From a bacterium (lineage in GTDB: Bacteria > Vulcanimicrobiota > Xenobia > Xenobiales > JADMJV01), in contig JADMJV010000032.1 in the NCBI GenBank assembly GCA_018780265.1, positions 84,463 through 148,462 on the forward strand: DNA of 64,000 bases. The letters run 5' to 3'. The translations under genes were made by a program, and so were the position numbers. How positions within the stretch are numbered: position 1 is the stretch's first letter; the number at the start of each line of letters is the position of its first letter. A model generated the notes under the pieces. It was given only the letters and a program-made list of their open reading frames with translations. It searched no databases and was not told the DNA's origin. Positions 57,979 to 64,000 of the stretch are shown here, in pieces.

Positions 57979-59154
57979 ATGAAAGGGGGGCGGCCTCAAC
58001 CCGCGAAGCACCTCTTGGTGCGCTGCTCGTTCTGCCTGGCAGAGCACGGCGAGGTCTGGCCGACCACTACCGGGAAACGCTGCTGCGAAGCTTGCCTGAC
58101 CCGAGCAAAGTTCTCGGCGTGCTGCCAGTGCGAAATTTTTGTCGAAAATGGCGACGGTCAGTGGTGGGATGACGGCCTGGCCTATTGCTTTCCCTGTAGC
58201 CGCAAGGTCCCCAGGTGTATGTGGTGCGACCGACCCGCCTTCGAGCGCTCTCCTGCCGGAGACAAGGTCATCTGTGTTTACTGCCAGGACCATTTCCCCC
58301 GCTGCGATCACTGCGCTGCGCTGATTCACGGGGACTGCATCACCTTTTTGCGCAAGGTCTACTGTCGCTCCTGTGCCAACCGGCACCCGTTGTGCCTGGA
58401 TTGCGGCACCGCCATCGCCCATCGTCCTGACTGTCCCAACTGCCAGGGGCCGGCCCGAGCCTGCGGTGGGTGCAACACGCTGTTTGCCGACCGCTGGATG
58501 GTTCACGACTCTACCTGGTATTGTTTGAGCTGCTTCTGGGTGGCCTGTGGACGCTGCCGCTTCTGCCAGGAACTCAAGCCACCGGATGGCGACACACGCT
58601 GTCAAACTTGCCTGCAAAAGAGAGTGCAGTCTATGGCTGTGGCCCAGGATCTGCTGGACGAAGTGCAGTGGTTTTGTCAGGAAGAATTGGGTTTGGCCGT
58701 CCGGCAGCCCTATCAGTTGCGCCTCGCCGACACTGCCGCCGACATCCCCAAGCTGCACACCGACGCCTACACGTTGAGTCTGGCCACGGTGGGACTGTGG
58801 GTGCCGCGCGAGCGCATGATGTGGGCCGTCAAAGGCTATCCGTTCTGGTTTACCTCGGCGGTGCTGGCCCACGAGCACGCCCACGCCTGGCAACAGGAGA
58901 ACTGTCCACGCCAAAGTCAGGATTTGCTAGAGGGCTTTGCCGCCTGGGTGGAATGGCGAGTGGTCAAGAACCTGGGCTACGCCACCTTTGCCGACAATAT
59001 GTTCAAGCTGCAATGCCCCATATATGGGCGCGGGTTGCGTCGTTGTCTGCAGTTAGAACAGCAAGTGGGTGCCCACGGACTGCTGGAAAAAGTCCGTCAG
59101 CTCCGCAAATTCCCCCTGTGGACTTCATTCTGGGCCTTTCTGGATGAAGTATAG
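57979..59154 (+). CDS. DA1-like metallopeptidase with N-terminal zinc ribbons
   Basis: 391 residues from the ATG at 57979; the open frame further upstream is antisense to the phosphatase. Residues about 10-220 carry at least six CxxC-type zinc knuckles (RCSFC, CCEACL, CCQC, CMWC, CDHCAAL, CRSCAN, CLDCG, CRFCQ), LIM/zinc-ribbon-like. Residues about 240-391 match the DA1 peptidase domain: LAHEHAHAWQ supplies H298-E299-x-x-H302 and GFAAWVEW the downstream acidic ligand. DA1 proteins are best known from plants as ubiquitin-activated peptidases; bacterial relatives are little studied. No signal peptide, so intracellular proteolysis is the simplest guess. Confidence 0.82.
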   Translation: MKGGRPQPAKHLLVRCSFCLAEHGEVWPTTTGKRCCEACLTRAKFSACCQCEIFVENGDGQWWDDGLAYCFPCSRKVPRCMWCDRPAFERSPAGDKVICVYCQDHFPRCDHCAALIHGDCITFLRKVYCRSCANRHPLCLDCGTAIAHRPDCPNCQGPARACGGCNTLFADRWMVHDSTWYCLSCFWVACGRCRFCQELKPPDGDTRCQTCLQKRVQSMAVAQDLLDEVQWFCQEELGLAVRQPYQLRLADTAADIPKLHTDAYTLSLATVGLWVPRERMMWAVKGYPFWFTSAVLAHEHAHAWQQENCPRQSQDLLEGFAAWVEWRVVKNLGYATFADNMFKLQCPIYGRGLRRCLQLEQQVGAHGLLEKVRQLRKFPLWTSFWAFLDEV

Positions 59155-59157
59155 GCC

Positions 59158-59601
59158 TCAGTTTTGACAGCGGGAACTGGCCACCAGTAGCAGCGGAGCA
59201 CTGCCGCGAAATTCGGCCAGGTAGCGCGAGGCTTTGTGCTCCAGGCTGACATCAAACTGGATGGTCGATCCCTCTTTCAGCTCTCCCTCCAGACGGGAAA
59301 ATTCAATCTTCCACTGGTCCACCTGATCGGGAGAGTCGAGCATGGCCCCGGTGATGCCAAAGCTACTCGGGCTGCTACAGCGTCCCACGTTGAAGACCTG
59401 AACGCTCTTCGACCGCAACGGTGGCTCAGTCCGCAAGCCCAGTTCCAGAACCGCATAAGGGAAGACCTGCGCTCTTCGGGCATCATATTGTTTGACGAAT
59501 TCCTCTTCTCTTATGACGACGGCTGCGAGTTTGCCGTTTGGGACATAGCTACCGGCGAACAACTCCTCCGAGATGAAACCTTTCGCCCACTCGCTTACCA
59601 A
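59158..59601 (-). CDS. Hypothetical protein, start uncertain
   Basis: 147 residues from a TTG; the frame is open for another 75 bases upstream (KILGKESLRRRL) without ATG or GTG, so the 5' end may be truncated. Mixed alpha/beta with FISEELFAGSYVPNGKL, FPYAVLELGLRTEPP, VFNVGRCSSPSSFG and FSRLEGELKEGSTIQFDV. No signal peptide or known domain. The same region has an open plus-strand frame of similar length, but the minus frame has the more protein-like composition. Its stop is 4 bases from the DA1-like gene's stop. Confidence 0.45.
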   Translation of the reverse strand: MVSEWAKGFISEELFAGSYVPNGKLAAVVIREEEFVKQYDARRAQVFPYAVLELGLRTEPPLRSKSVQVFNVGRCSSPSSFGITGAMLDSPDQVDQWKIEFSRLEGELKEGSTIQFDVSLEHKASRYLAEFRGSAPLLLVASSRCQN

Positions 59602-59784
59602 TCGTCGACGAAGACTTTCCTTTCCCAGAATTTTGATCGAGAGATCACTCTGACAACCCTGAGAAAAGTCAGAGAATCCTGAATCACATGCGAGCCACGG
59701 CCTTCACCTGACCTGGGTCATAGTCGCCCACCGTCAGGCTGCTAAACTCAGGCTGTTCATCATTCGGAAAGGCGGTCAACGACC

Positions 59785-60003
59785 ATGTCAGACAACCTCG
59801 AAGCAGAAGCAGCCGAGAAATCCCTGGAGCACTTCAAGAAAGGCCTGCTCAGCAAAAGAGCTGAAGAATCCGAGCGCGCCCAGGTTTTGCTCAGTCAGCA
59901 GCCGACGGTTCTTGGACGCGAGGCCGACCCGGCCGAGAAACTGGCAGCGTTGCTTGCAACCGAGTCCGAGGGTGTGACCGAAGAGGAAGAGGGGCGCTCG
60001 TGA
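59785..60003 (+). CDS. Small acidic helical protein
   Basis: 72 residues, rich in Glu, Ala and Lys (LEAEAAEKSLEHFKKGLLSK, AEKLAALLATESEGVTEEEE). Probably largely helical and partly disordered. It overlaps the next gene as GTGA (stop 60001-60003, start 60000), so the two are co-translated. No family recognised. Confidence 0.6.
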   Translation: MSDNLEAEAAEKSLEHFKKGLLSKRAEESERAQVLLSQQPTVLGREADPAEKLAALLATESEGVTEEEEGRS

Positions 60004-60365
60004 CTCGCAACCTGCCGGAGCCACTGCAAAAACGAGTGACCGAGTTGCTTCTCGAGCCTCTGGAAACAGGCCAGGTGTTGGCAGAAGAACTCGATGAATA
60101 CCTGGTGATGGCTCGCCAACACCTGCCCTCGGGCTCTCGCCAACTCGGGCTGGCCGAAAGTCTGGCCACACGCCTGGTGGAGTTGCTTCATAGCCAGCTT
60201 GAGCCCGAGGGACGTCAGTTGGCCCAGGTGGCTCTCCGCTACCTGGTGCTGGACCAGGACGCTTCCCCGGACTTTGCCTCCGAGCAGGGTCTGGATGATG
60301 ACGTTCAAGTCTTCAATGCCATCGCCGCGCAGTTGGGACGGAGCGACCTAATTCTCGGCATTTAG
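60000..60365 (+). CDS. Helical protein with DUF1232/YkvA-like segment
   Basis: 121 residues from a GTG overlapping the previous stop. All-helical; near the C-terminus ALRYLVLDQDASPDF is followed by GLDDDVQVFNAIAAQLG. This resembles the DUF1232 (YkvA) motif, in which a helix leads to a P-D-x-I/L-P-D and G-x-x-D-D pair, although the membrane-like helix is more polar here. Probably works with the small acidic partner encoded just upstream. Function unknown. Confidence 0.6.
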   Translation: MTRNLPEPLQKRVTELLLEPLETGQVLAEELDEYLVMARQHLPSGSRQLGLAESLATRLVELLHSQLEPEGRQLAQVALRYLVLDQDASPDFASEQGLDDDVQVFNAIAAQLGRSDLILGI

Positions 60366-60404
60366 GCTTGTTTGGGCTTTCCCAATTGAGGTATAACCTC
60401 AGGG

Positions 60405-61651
60405 TTGAAGACCTTTTTATGCATCGTCCTGCTGGCCCAGGCAGCCCTCGCACAGCCTGTTGAGCCAGCCCCGGCGCCCGGGGCCGAGGCGGCAAATCAG
60501 GGCGGGCCCAATCGGCGCGGCCCTTTTAGCGGGCCCACCCAGGGAATTTTCACGCTAGGAGACGACGAGGGGTTTGGCATCGGTCCGGTCTTGCCCGACC
60601 CCACCTCGTTTGATGGCAGCAACCGCACCGAAACGGTGCTGCAGGGCAGTCGCTTTGTCGACAACTTTAACTTGACGGGCCGCTACGGCCACTACCTCAC
60701 CCCCACCCAACGACTGATGGTCACAGGCCTGGGCGGCACCAGCACAGTGAGCCTTGACCTGGATTACAGCTTCATCCCCGAAGGTGGCTCTGGCTACTTT
60801 TCGGCCTACCTCAATCAGACCCGCTCGCAAAGCAGTTCCTTTCTGCACGGGGACAGTGTGGGACTGCCCGACACTAACCACCAGCCCTGGGTCTATCGCA
60901 GCAGCGCGGGTTTTGGTTACACCACCGACCCATCTCAGCGGTTCATTCTGTCCAGCGCCGTGGTTTACGAGAATCTCAGTATCCACGATGGTCCAGCCGC
61001 AGGCACCGTGAAGCCCTTCGACCGCCTGGGGAATCCACTCACCGTGTCATCGTCCGGGGTGGACCGTATGTTGCTGCTGCGCGTGATGGGAATGCACATG
61101 GATCTGGACGATATGCAATTCCCCAGCCAGGGGCAAAATTTCGCTTCTCGGCAGAACAGGCAGTCCCGGTGGGCTCCGCGCCCATCGCCTTTACACGCTT
61201 CAACGCCAACCTGACTCATTTTCAGCCAATCGGCCAGCCCACCTTGATTTTCAACCTGCAGGCGGGGACCATGACCGGCACACCGCCGCCTTATGAGGCC
61301 TACAATCTGGGCGGCACCAACTCGGTGCGCGGCTAACAGTTGGGCGAATTGGGCGGAGGGAGCAGTTTTTTGCAAAGCACAGCCGAGCTGCGCTGGCCGC
61401 TGGGAGAAATGTCGATATTAGGCAGCCAGGTCCCTTTTCGCCTCACCGCCTTCGCCGACTACGGCACCGCTTTGGGAACGGCCTCGCGCGTGTTTGGCCA
61501 GCCAGCCTTGGTGCGCAACAAACCGGACAGCGGCTTTGGCTATGGCCTGGGGGTCCAGGCCCTGAGCAGCCTTGGGTTGATCCGACTGGAAGGAGCCTGG
61601 GCGGCCCAGGCCCGCTCAACCATCAGCGTGTCGATTGGCGATCGTTACTGA
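60405..61651 (+). pseudogene. Omp85/TamA-type outer-membrane barrel gene, frameshifted and with an in-frame TAA
   Basis: A TTG start gives a signal peptide (MKTFLCIVLLAQAALA) and a Pro/Ala-rich linker, then beta-barrel sequence (VDNFNLTGRYGHYLTP, GYFSAYLNQTRSQSSS). Near 61135 (GGGGCAAAATTT) the frame breaks; the -1 frame continues AKFRFSAEQAVPVGSAPIAF and TFNANLTHFQ-like strands. At 61334-61336 the Omp85 hallmark NSVRGY reads NSVRG-stop, again TAA in place of Tyr. The same frame then runs on to a typical C-terminus (STAELRWPLGEM, TISVSIGDRY). Intact, it would be a 410-residue D15/surface-antigen barrel inserting or translocating envelope proteins. Confidence 0.75.
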
Positions 61652-62486
61652 GCGAGTCCTGAAAAAACTTGACCACCTGCTGACGCAGCTTGGGTTCGGA
61701 GGGTTCGGGCGAGCCGCCGTCGGGGCGAAAGGTGTGACCGGCATTCTCTACCACCACCAGGCGGCTGCTCCCCCCGGCCTGAGAAAGGCTATCGTGCAAT
61801 ATCTGCGATTGCTGCAAGGGAACCAGTTTGTCGCGGCGACCGTGCATGATTAAAAAAGGCGGCGCTCCGGTGTGAACCATAAAGAGGGGGCTGCCCTGCC
61901 GCCACACCAGCGAATCGTTGCCAAAGGCCCGGGCCACCGTCTCCCGTGAACTGGTGGGAGCGCCGTCGAGGCCGAGGAAATTGGTGGGACCAAACCAGTC
62001 CACCACGGCCTGCACCGCACTGGACTGGTCCAGATTTTCACCCACGTCCCAGCCGGCCGCCGGTCCCGCCAACCCCAGCAAGGCCACCAAATGCCCACCG
62101 GCACTGGAGCCCCAGGCTCCGAAACGATTTTTGTCCAGTTGATATTCGCCGGCATGGGCACGCAAGAAGCGGACCGCCGCTTTGACATCCTGGATATTGC
62201 TGGGAAACTTGAAATCGGGGGCCAGGCGGTAGTCCACGGTGGCCACCGCGAAACCGTTCTCAACCAACTCGGGAGAGGTAAAGTCGGCCCGACTTCCGCT
62301 ACTCCAGCTACCACCGTGCAGCATCAATACCACCGGCACGGGAGTCGCGGGGGTCTCGGGCAATTCCAGGTCGAGCATCAACTCCTGGCCGCCGGCTCGG
62401 GAATAGACCAGGTCAGGGAAGTGTCGAGGTTCGGCAGCGGCAGCGGCCGCGGCCACCAGCAGCAGAGCCAGCAAGATTTGCTTCAT
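61623..62486 (-). CDS. Secreted alpha/beta hydrolase (esterase/lipase type)
   Basis: 287 residues from the ATG at 62484-62486, chosen because it begins a signal peptide (MKQILLALLLVAAAAAAAE); the longer frame to 62654 adds a basic stretch with no export signal. HGG oxyanion loop in LMLHGGSWSSGS, nucleophile in WGSSAGGHLVAL, acid in IMHGRRDKLVPL and His in NAGHTFRP. Carboxylesterase/BD-FAE type, periplasmic or secreted. It overlaps the disrupted Omp85 gene by 29 bases, convergently. Confidence 0.88.
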   Translation of the reverse strand: MKQILLALLLVAAAAAAAEPRHFPDLVYSRAGGQELMLDLELPETPATPVPVVLMLHGGSWSSGSRADFTSPELVENGFAVATVDYRLAPDFKFPSNIQDVKAAVRFLRAHAGEYQLDKNRFGAWGSSAGGHLVALLGLAGPAAGWDVGENLDQSSAVQAVVDWFGPTNFLGLDGAPTSSRETVARAFGNDSLVWRQGSPLFMVHTGAPPFLIMHGRRDKLVPLQQSQILHDSLSQAGGSSRLVVVENAGHTFRPDGGSPEPSEPKLRQQVVKFFQDSLSNDRQSTR

Positions 62487-62531
62487 GACCGCCCTGTTCG
62501 CGCTCAGGCTCGCCAGGCCTACAAAAGGTAA

Positions 62532-62732
62532 AGACCGCCCCACGCGAAACTGGCAACACAACCCGAGACTGTCGCCTTCCTCGGCCGCTCGAGTGTTTCT
62601 CTTTGGGACCATGAAGTTCTTCGTGGAGTTATTGCTCTTTCGGTCCTCAACCACGTCACCCGATATTTGCAGTCCGCGCTGATCATCGCCTACGCTTTGA
62701 CGGGCGTGGCCCTGGGCGGCCTGATCCTATGA
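62532..62732 (+). pseudogene. Remnant of a small membrane protein
   Basis: A start-less open frame encodes LWDHEVLRGVIALSVLN followed by YLQSALIIAYALTGVALGG and a stop. The hydrophobic C-terminus and its natural ending look coding, but no initiation codon or ribosome binding site is present and a stop lies immediately upstream. Best read as the 3' end of a truncated gene. Short, so weakly supported. Confidence 0.3.
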
Positions 62733-62736
62733 TCCG

Positions 62737-62955
62737 TTAAGGCGCCACCGTGAACTCGACCTTATTATCCAGGTCCTTCCAGGCGCAGGCGATTCTTGTC
62801 TTTGTTGGCATACCATTTGCGACGTAGGCATACAGGAGCAGATTGGCGTCAGCGGTGATCAACGATGGCGCGGCCCCTCTATCTCCGTCCTCGAGTCGCC
62901 GGGCAACCTCGTCGTCAAGAGTCAAAGTAGTTCTCACATCATGGGTGTGCCGCAC
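62737..62955 (-). pseudogene. Fused remnant of a VapB antitoxin and VapC toxin
   Basis: 72 residues. The N-terminus, VRTTLTLDDEVARRLED, is the start of a ribbon-helix-helix VapB antitoxin; its GTG is at 62937. After about 21 residues it runs into ITADANLLLYAYVANG, the start of a PIN-domain VapC toxin with the first catalytic Asp, then loses the pattern and stops. Both genes are therefore internally deleted and joined in frame. A functional toxin is impossible since the other PIN acidic residues are gone. Confidence 0.65.
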
Positions 62956-62969
62956 ATGACATCATGAAG

Positions 62970-63734
62970 TCAATCCTCCAGAAACGGCTCCAGCAGTTGG
63001 GCACAGGCCAGCGCGTGACCAGGGGACTTGCCCTCCTCTGCCTCCCAGCAGGCCGCCAGTGTGGCCCGCACAAAGCCCCAGTCCGCCAGACGGCGACGTC
63101 CCTCCCGGTCGGGCGCCATCAATTCGAGGCGTCTGGAGGTAGTGGACTGAGGGTCGTCCATTTCCAGCAGTCCGGGCCAGGGATTATACAGGCTGGCGGC
63201 CAGTTCAAAGGCCAACTCACCCACCACCCCCTTGGCGTCAATGGCCAACCAGCCCGTTTGGGCGCACAACAGTATATTGTCATGATGCAGGTCGCCATGC
63301 AGCAAGCGGGGCGAAGGCGCACTGGCCAATAGGCGCACACTCCTTTGCCGGGCTCGATCGGCCCACTCATGGACCTGCAAAGCGGCCAGCCAATCAGACA
63401 CAGCCGGGAAGCCCTCCCTGGGTCCGCCCAAAGCGGCGGCGCAGGCCGCCAACTGCACTGCCGCTTGCTCGTCTGGCAGGCTGCGCAGGGTGGTTCCCGG
63501 TACAATTCGCTCCATCAAATAGGCGATCTCGGTCCACTGAAGCAATTCGACTCGAGGTCCGGTAAGCATACGCATGGCCAAAATCTCGCGCTGCGCCTCC
63601 AGCCCCGGCTCCAACACCTTGAGAAACAGAGAGCGGCACTGCCGGTCCAGACAGGCGTGGAGTTTACCATAACGGGCACCGGGCAAGGGACCCTGGAGCT
63701 GCACCCCCCAGCGGGCGGCCAGCTCGTGATGCAC
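62970..63734 (-). CDS. APH(6)/hydroxyurea-type small-molecule kinase
   Basis: 254 residues from a GTG directly abutting the upstream stop. Kinase-like fold: catalytic loop LLHGDLHHDNILL, Mg-binding region WLAIDAKGVVGELAFE and the N-lobe LFLKVLEPGLEAQREILAM. This set matches the streptomycin 6-phosphotransferase / hydroxyurea phosphotransferase family, in which D and N of HGDLHxxN and the following D carry out phosphotransfer from ATP. Environmental members are not necessarily resistance enzymes; substrate unknown. Translationally linked to the gene at 63735. Confidence 0.85.
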   Translation of the reverse strand: MHHELAARWGVQLQGPLPGARYGKLHACLDRQCRSLFLKVLEPGLEAQREILAMRMLTGPRVELLQWTEIAYLMERIVPGTTLRSLPDEQAAVQLAACAAALGGPREGFPAVSDWLAALQVHEWADRARQRSVRLLASAPSPRLLHGDLHHDNILLCAQTGWLAIDAKGVVGELAFELAASLYNPWPGLLEMDDPQSTTSRRLELMAPDREGRRRLADWGFVRATLAACWEAEEGKSPGHALACAQLLEPFLED

Positions 63735-63992
63735 CTAGTCTTTCTCGAAAAGGCGATGGTGAATCTGGGTGGGGGCAACCATGGAGGCGCCCATCACCTG
63801 GGCCAGCAACTCGGAAACGCCGGCTGCTTCGTTGATGCCAGGCCGATACTCGGGGTCGCCGCCAAAGATGCCTTTGGGGCTGAAGTGGTCGTTCTTGTCC
63901 AGCAGCAGGTTCAGCAGACGCTGCTCCATAAACCCGTGGGGCTTGGCCTGCAAGTTGCCTTTGATGACCTCGGCCCCCGCCTCGGCGTTCAT
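63735..63992 (-). CDS. Hypothetical protein (5' end may lie beyond the window)
   Basis: 85 residues from an ATG near the right edge; the frame stays open to the window end, so a longer protein is possible. Contains FMEQRLLNLLLDKNDHFSP and INEAAGVSELLAQVMGASM, mixed helical with a Gly/Pro-rich middle (KGIFGGDPEYRPG). No family recognised. Its stop immediately precedes the GTG of the APH(6)-like kinase, so the two are coupled. Confidence 0.5.
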   Translation of the reverse strand: MNAEAGAEVIKGNLQAKPHGFMEQRLLNLLLDKNDHFSPKGIFGGDPEYRPGINEAAGVSELLAQVMGASMVAPTQIHHRLFEKD

Positions 63993-64000
63993 GGTCGGCA

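Noticed and set aside
59236..59682. 148-residue plus-strand ORF
   Set aside because: It is antisense to the minus-strand frame 59158-59601, which has the more protein-like composition; no motif or ribosome binding site.
60365..60404. GAGGT-ATA-ACCTC dyad and TATAAC box before the Omp85 gene as a promoter
   Set aside because: No convincing -35 at proper spacing, and the same bases serve as the possible ribosome binding site.
40054..61336. TAA read as Tyr (stop-codon reassignment)
   Set aside because: Two genes have TAA at an expected Tyr, but TAA is the ordinary stop of katG, the precursor and other intact genes here, so independent mutations or errors are simpler.

Overview
This 64 kb window is GC-rich, densely coding DNA from a free-living diderm bacterium. 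A diderm envelope is suggested by a (disrupted) Omp85/TamA-like outer-membrane barrel gene, several secreted proteins and OxyR/KatG. Gene content (many hybrid histidine kinases, STAND/TPR and MalT-SARP ATPases, HEAT-repeat proteins, radical-SAM natural-product enzymes) fits a large-genome environmental bacterium, perhaps of a poorly cultured phylum. The sequence alone does not fix the taxon. I saw no rRNA, tRNA, CRISPR array or intact insertion sequence.

Layout. 1-20 kb is regulation and stress: the tail of a probable hybrid kinase, a MalT-SARP regulator, a response-regulator-like protein with a CZB-domain (zinc-sensor-like) hybrid kinase, oxyR/katG as a divergent pair, two more hybrid kinases, a Phd/VapC-type toxin-antitoxin pair, and a YeeE/YedE sulfur-transport operon divergent from a Crp/Fnr regulator with two dyad operators between them. 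20-27 kb holds small membrane and secreted genes, a 1585-residue STAND ATPase with TPRs, a GNAT acetyltransferase and an internally deleted cysteine synthase. 27.5-32.7 kb is an arsenic island: a decayed acr3 copy followed by arsR-arsD-arsA-acr3-arsC with a readable promoter/operator. 32.7-40.2 kb has an Rpn-type nuclease with 21-bp tandem repeats, HEAT-repeat genes split by a frameshift, a transglutaminase-like membrane protein, a CHAP/NlpC-like protein and a repetitive secreted protein with an internal stop.

40.3-54.6 kb is the centrepiece, a proteusin-type RiPP cluster. It encodes a 177-residue precursor with a nitrile-hydratase-like (NHLP) leader ending in GGGG, two PoyD-like radical-SAM peptide epimerases (CX3CX2C), four cobalamin-dependent radical-SAM RiPP maturases (CX7CX2C), a TPR-fused class I methyltransferase and a PAPS sulfotransferase. 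The Ala/Val-rich core carries Asn at residues 137, 143, 149 and 155 and Glu at 161, an exact six-residue period. That is the side-chain stacking register of beta-helical polytheonamide/aeronamide-type cytotoxins. A second copy of the precursor's last codons, differing only synonymously, lies just upstream and suggests a lost sibling precursor. No LanM-like dehydratase, leader peptidase or exporter is visible, so the cluster is either incomplete here or relies on enzymes elsewhere.

54.6-64 kb is accessory: a two-domain class A beta-lactamase-like protein, GST, a secreted tyrosine/dual-specificity phosphatase, a zinc-ribbon DA1-like metallopeptidase, small helical proteins, the disrupted Omp85 gene, a secreted alpha/beta hydrolase, a vapBC remnant and an APH(6)-like kinase. 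At least eight loci show frameshifts, in-frame stops or internal deletions, so the region is either eroding or contains some consensus errors.
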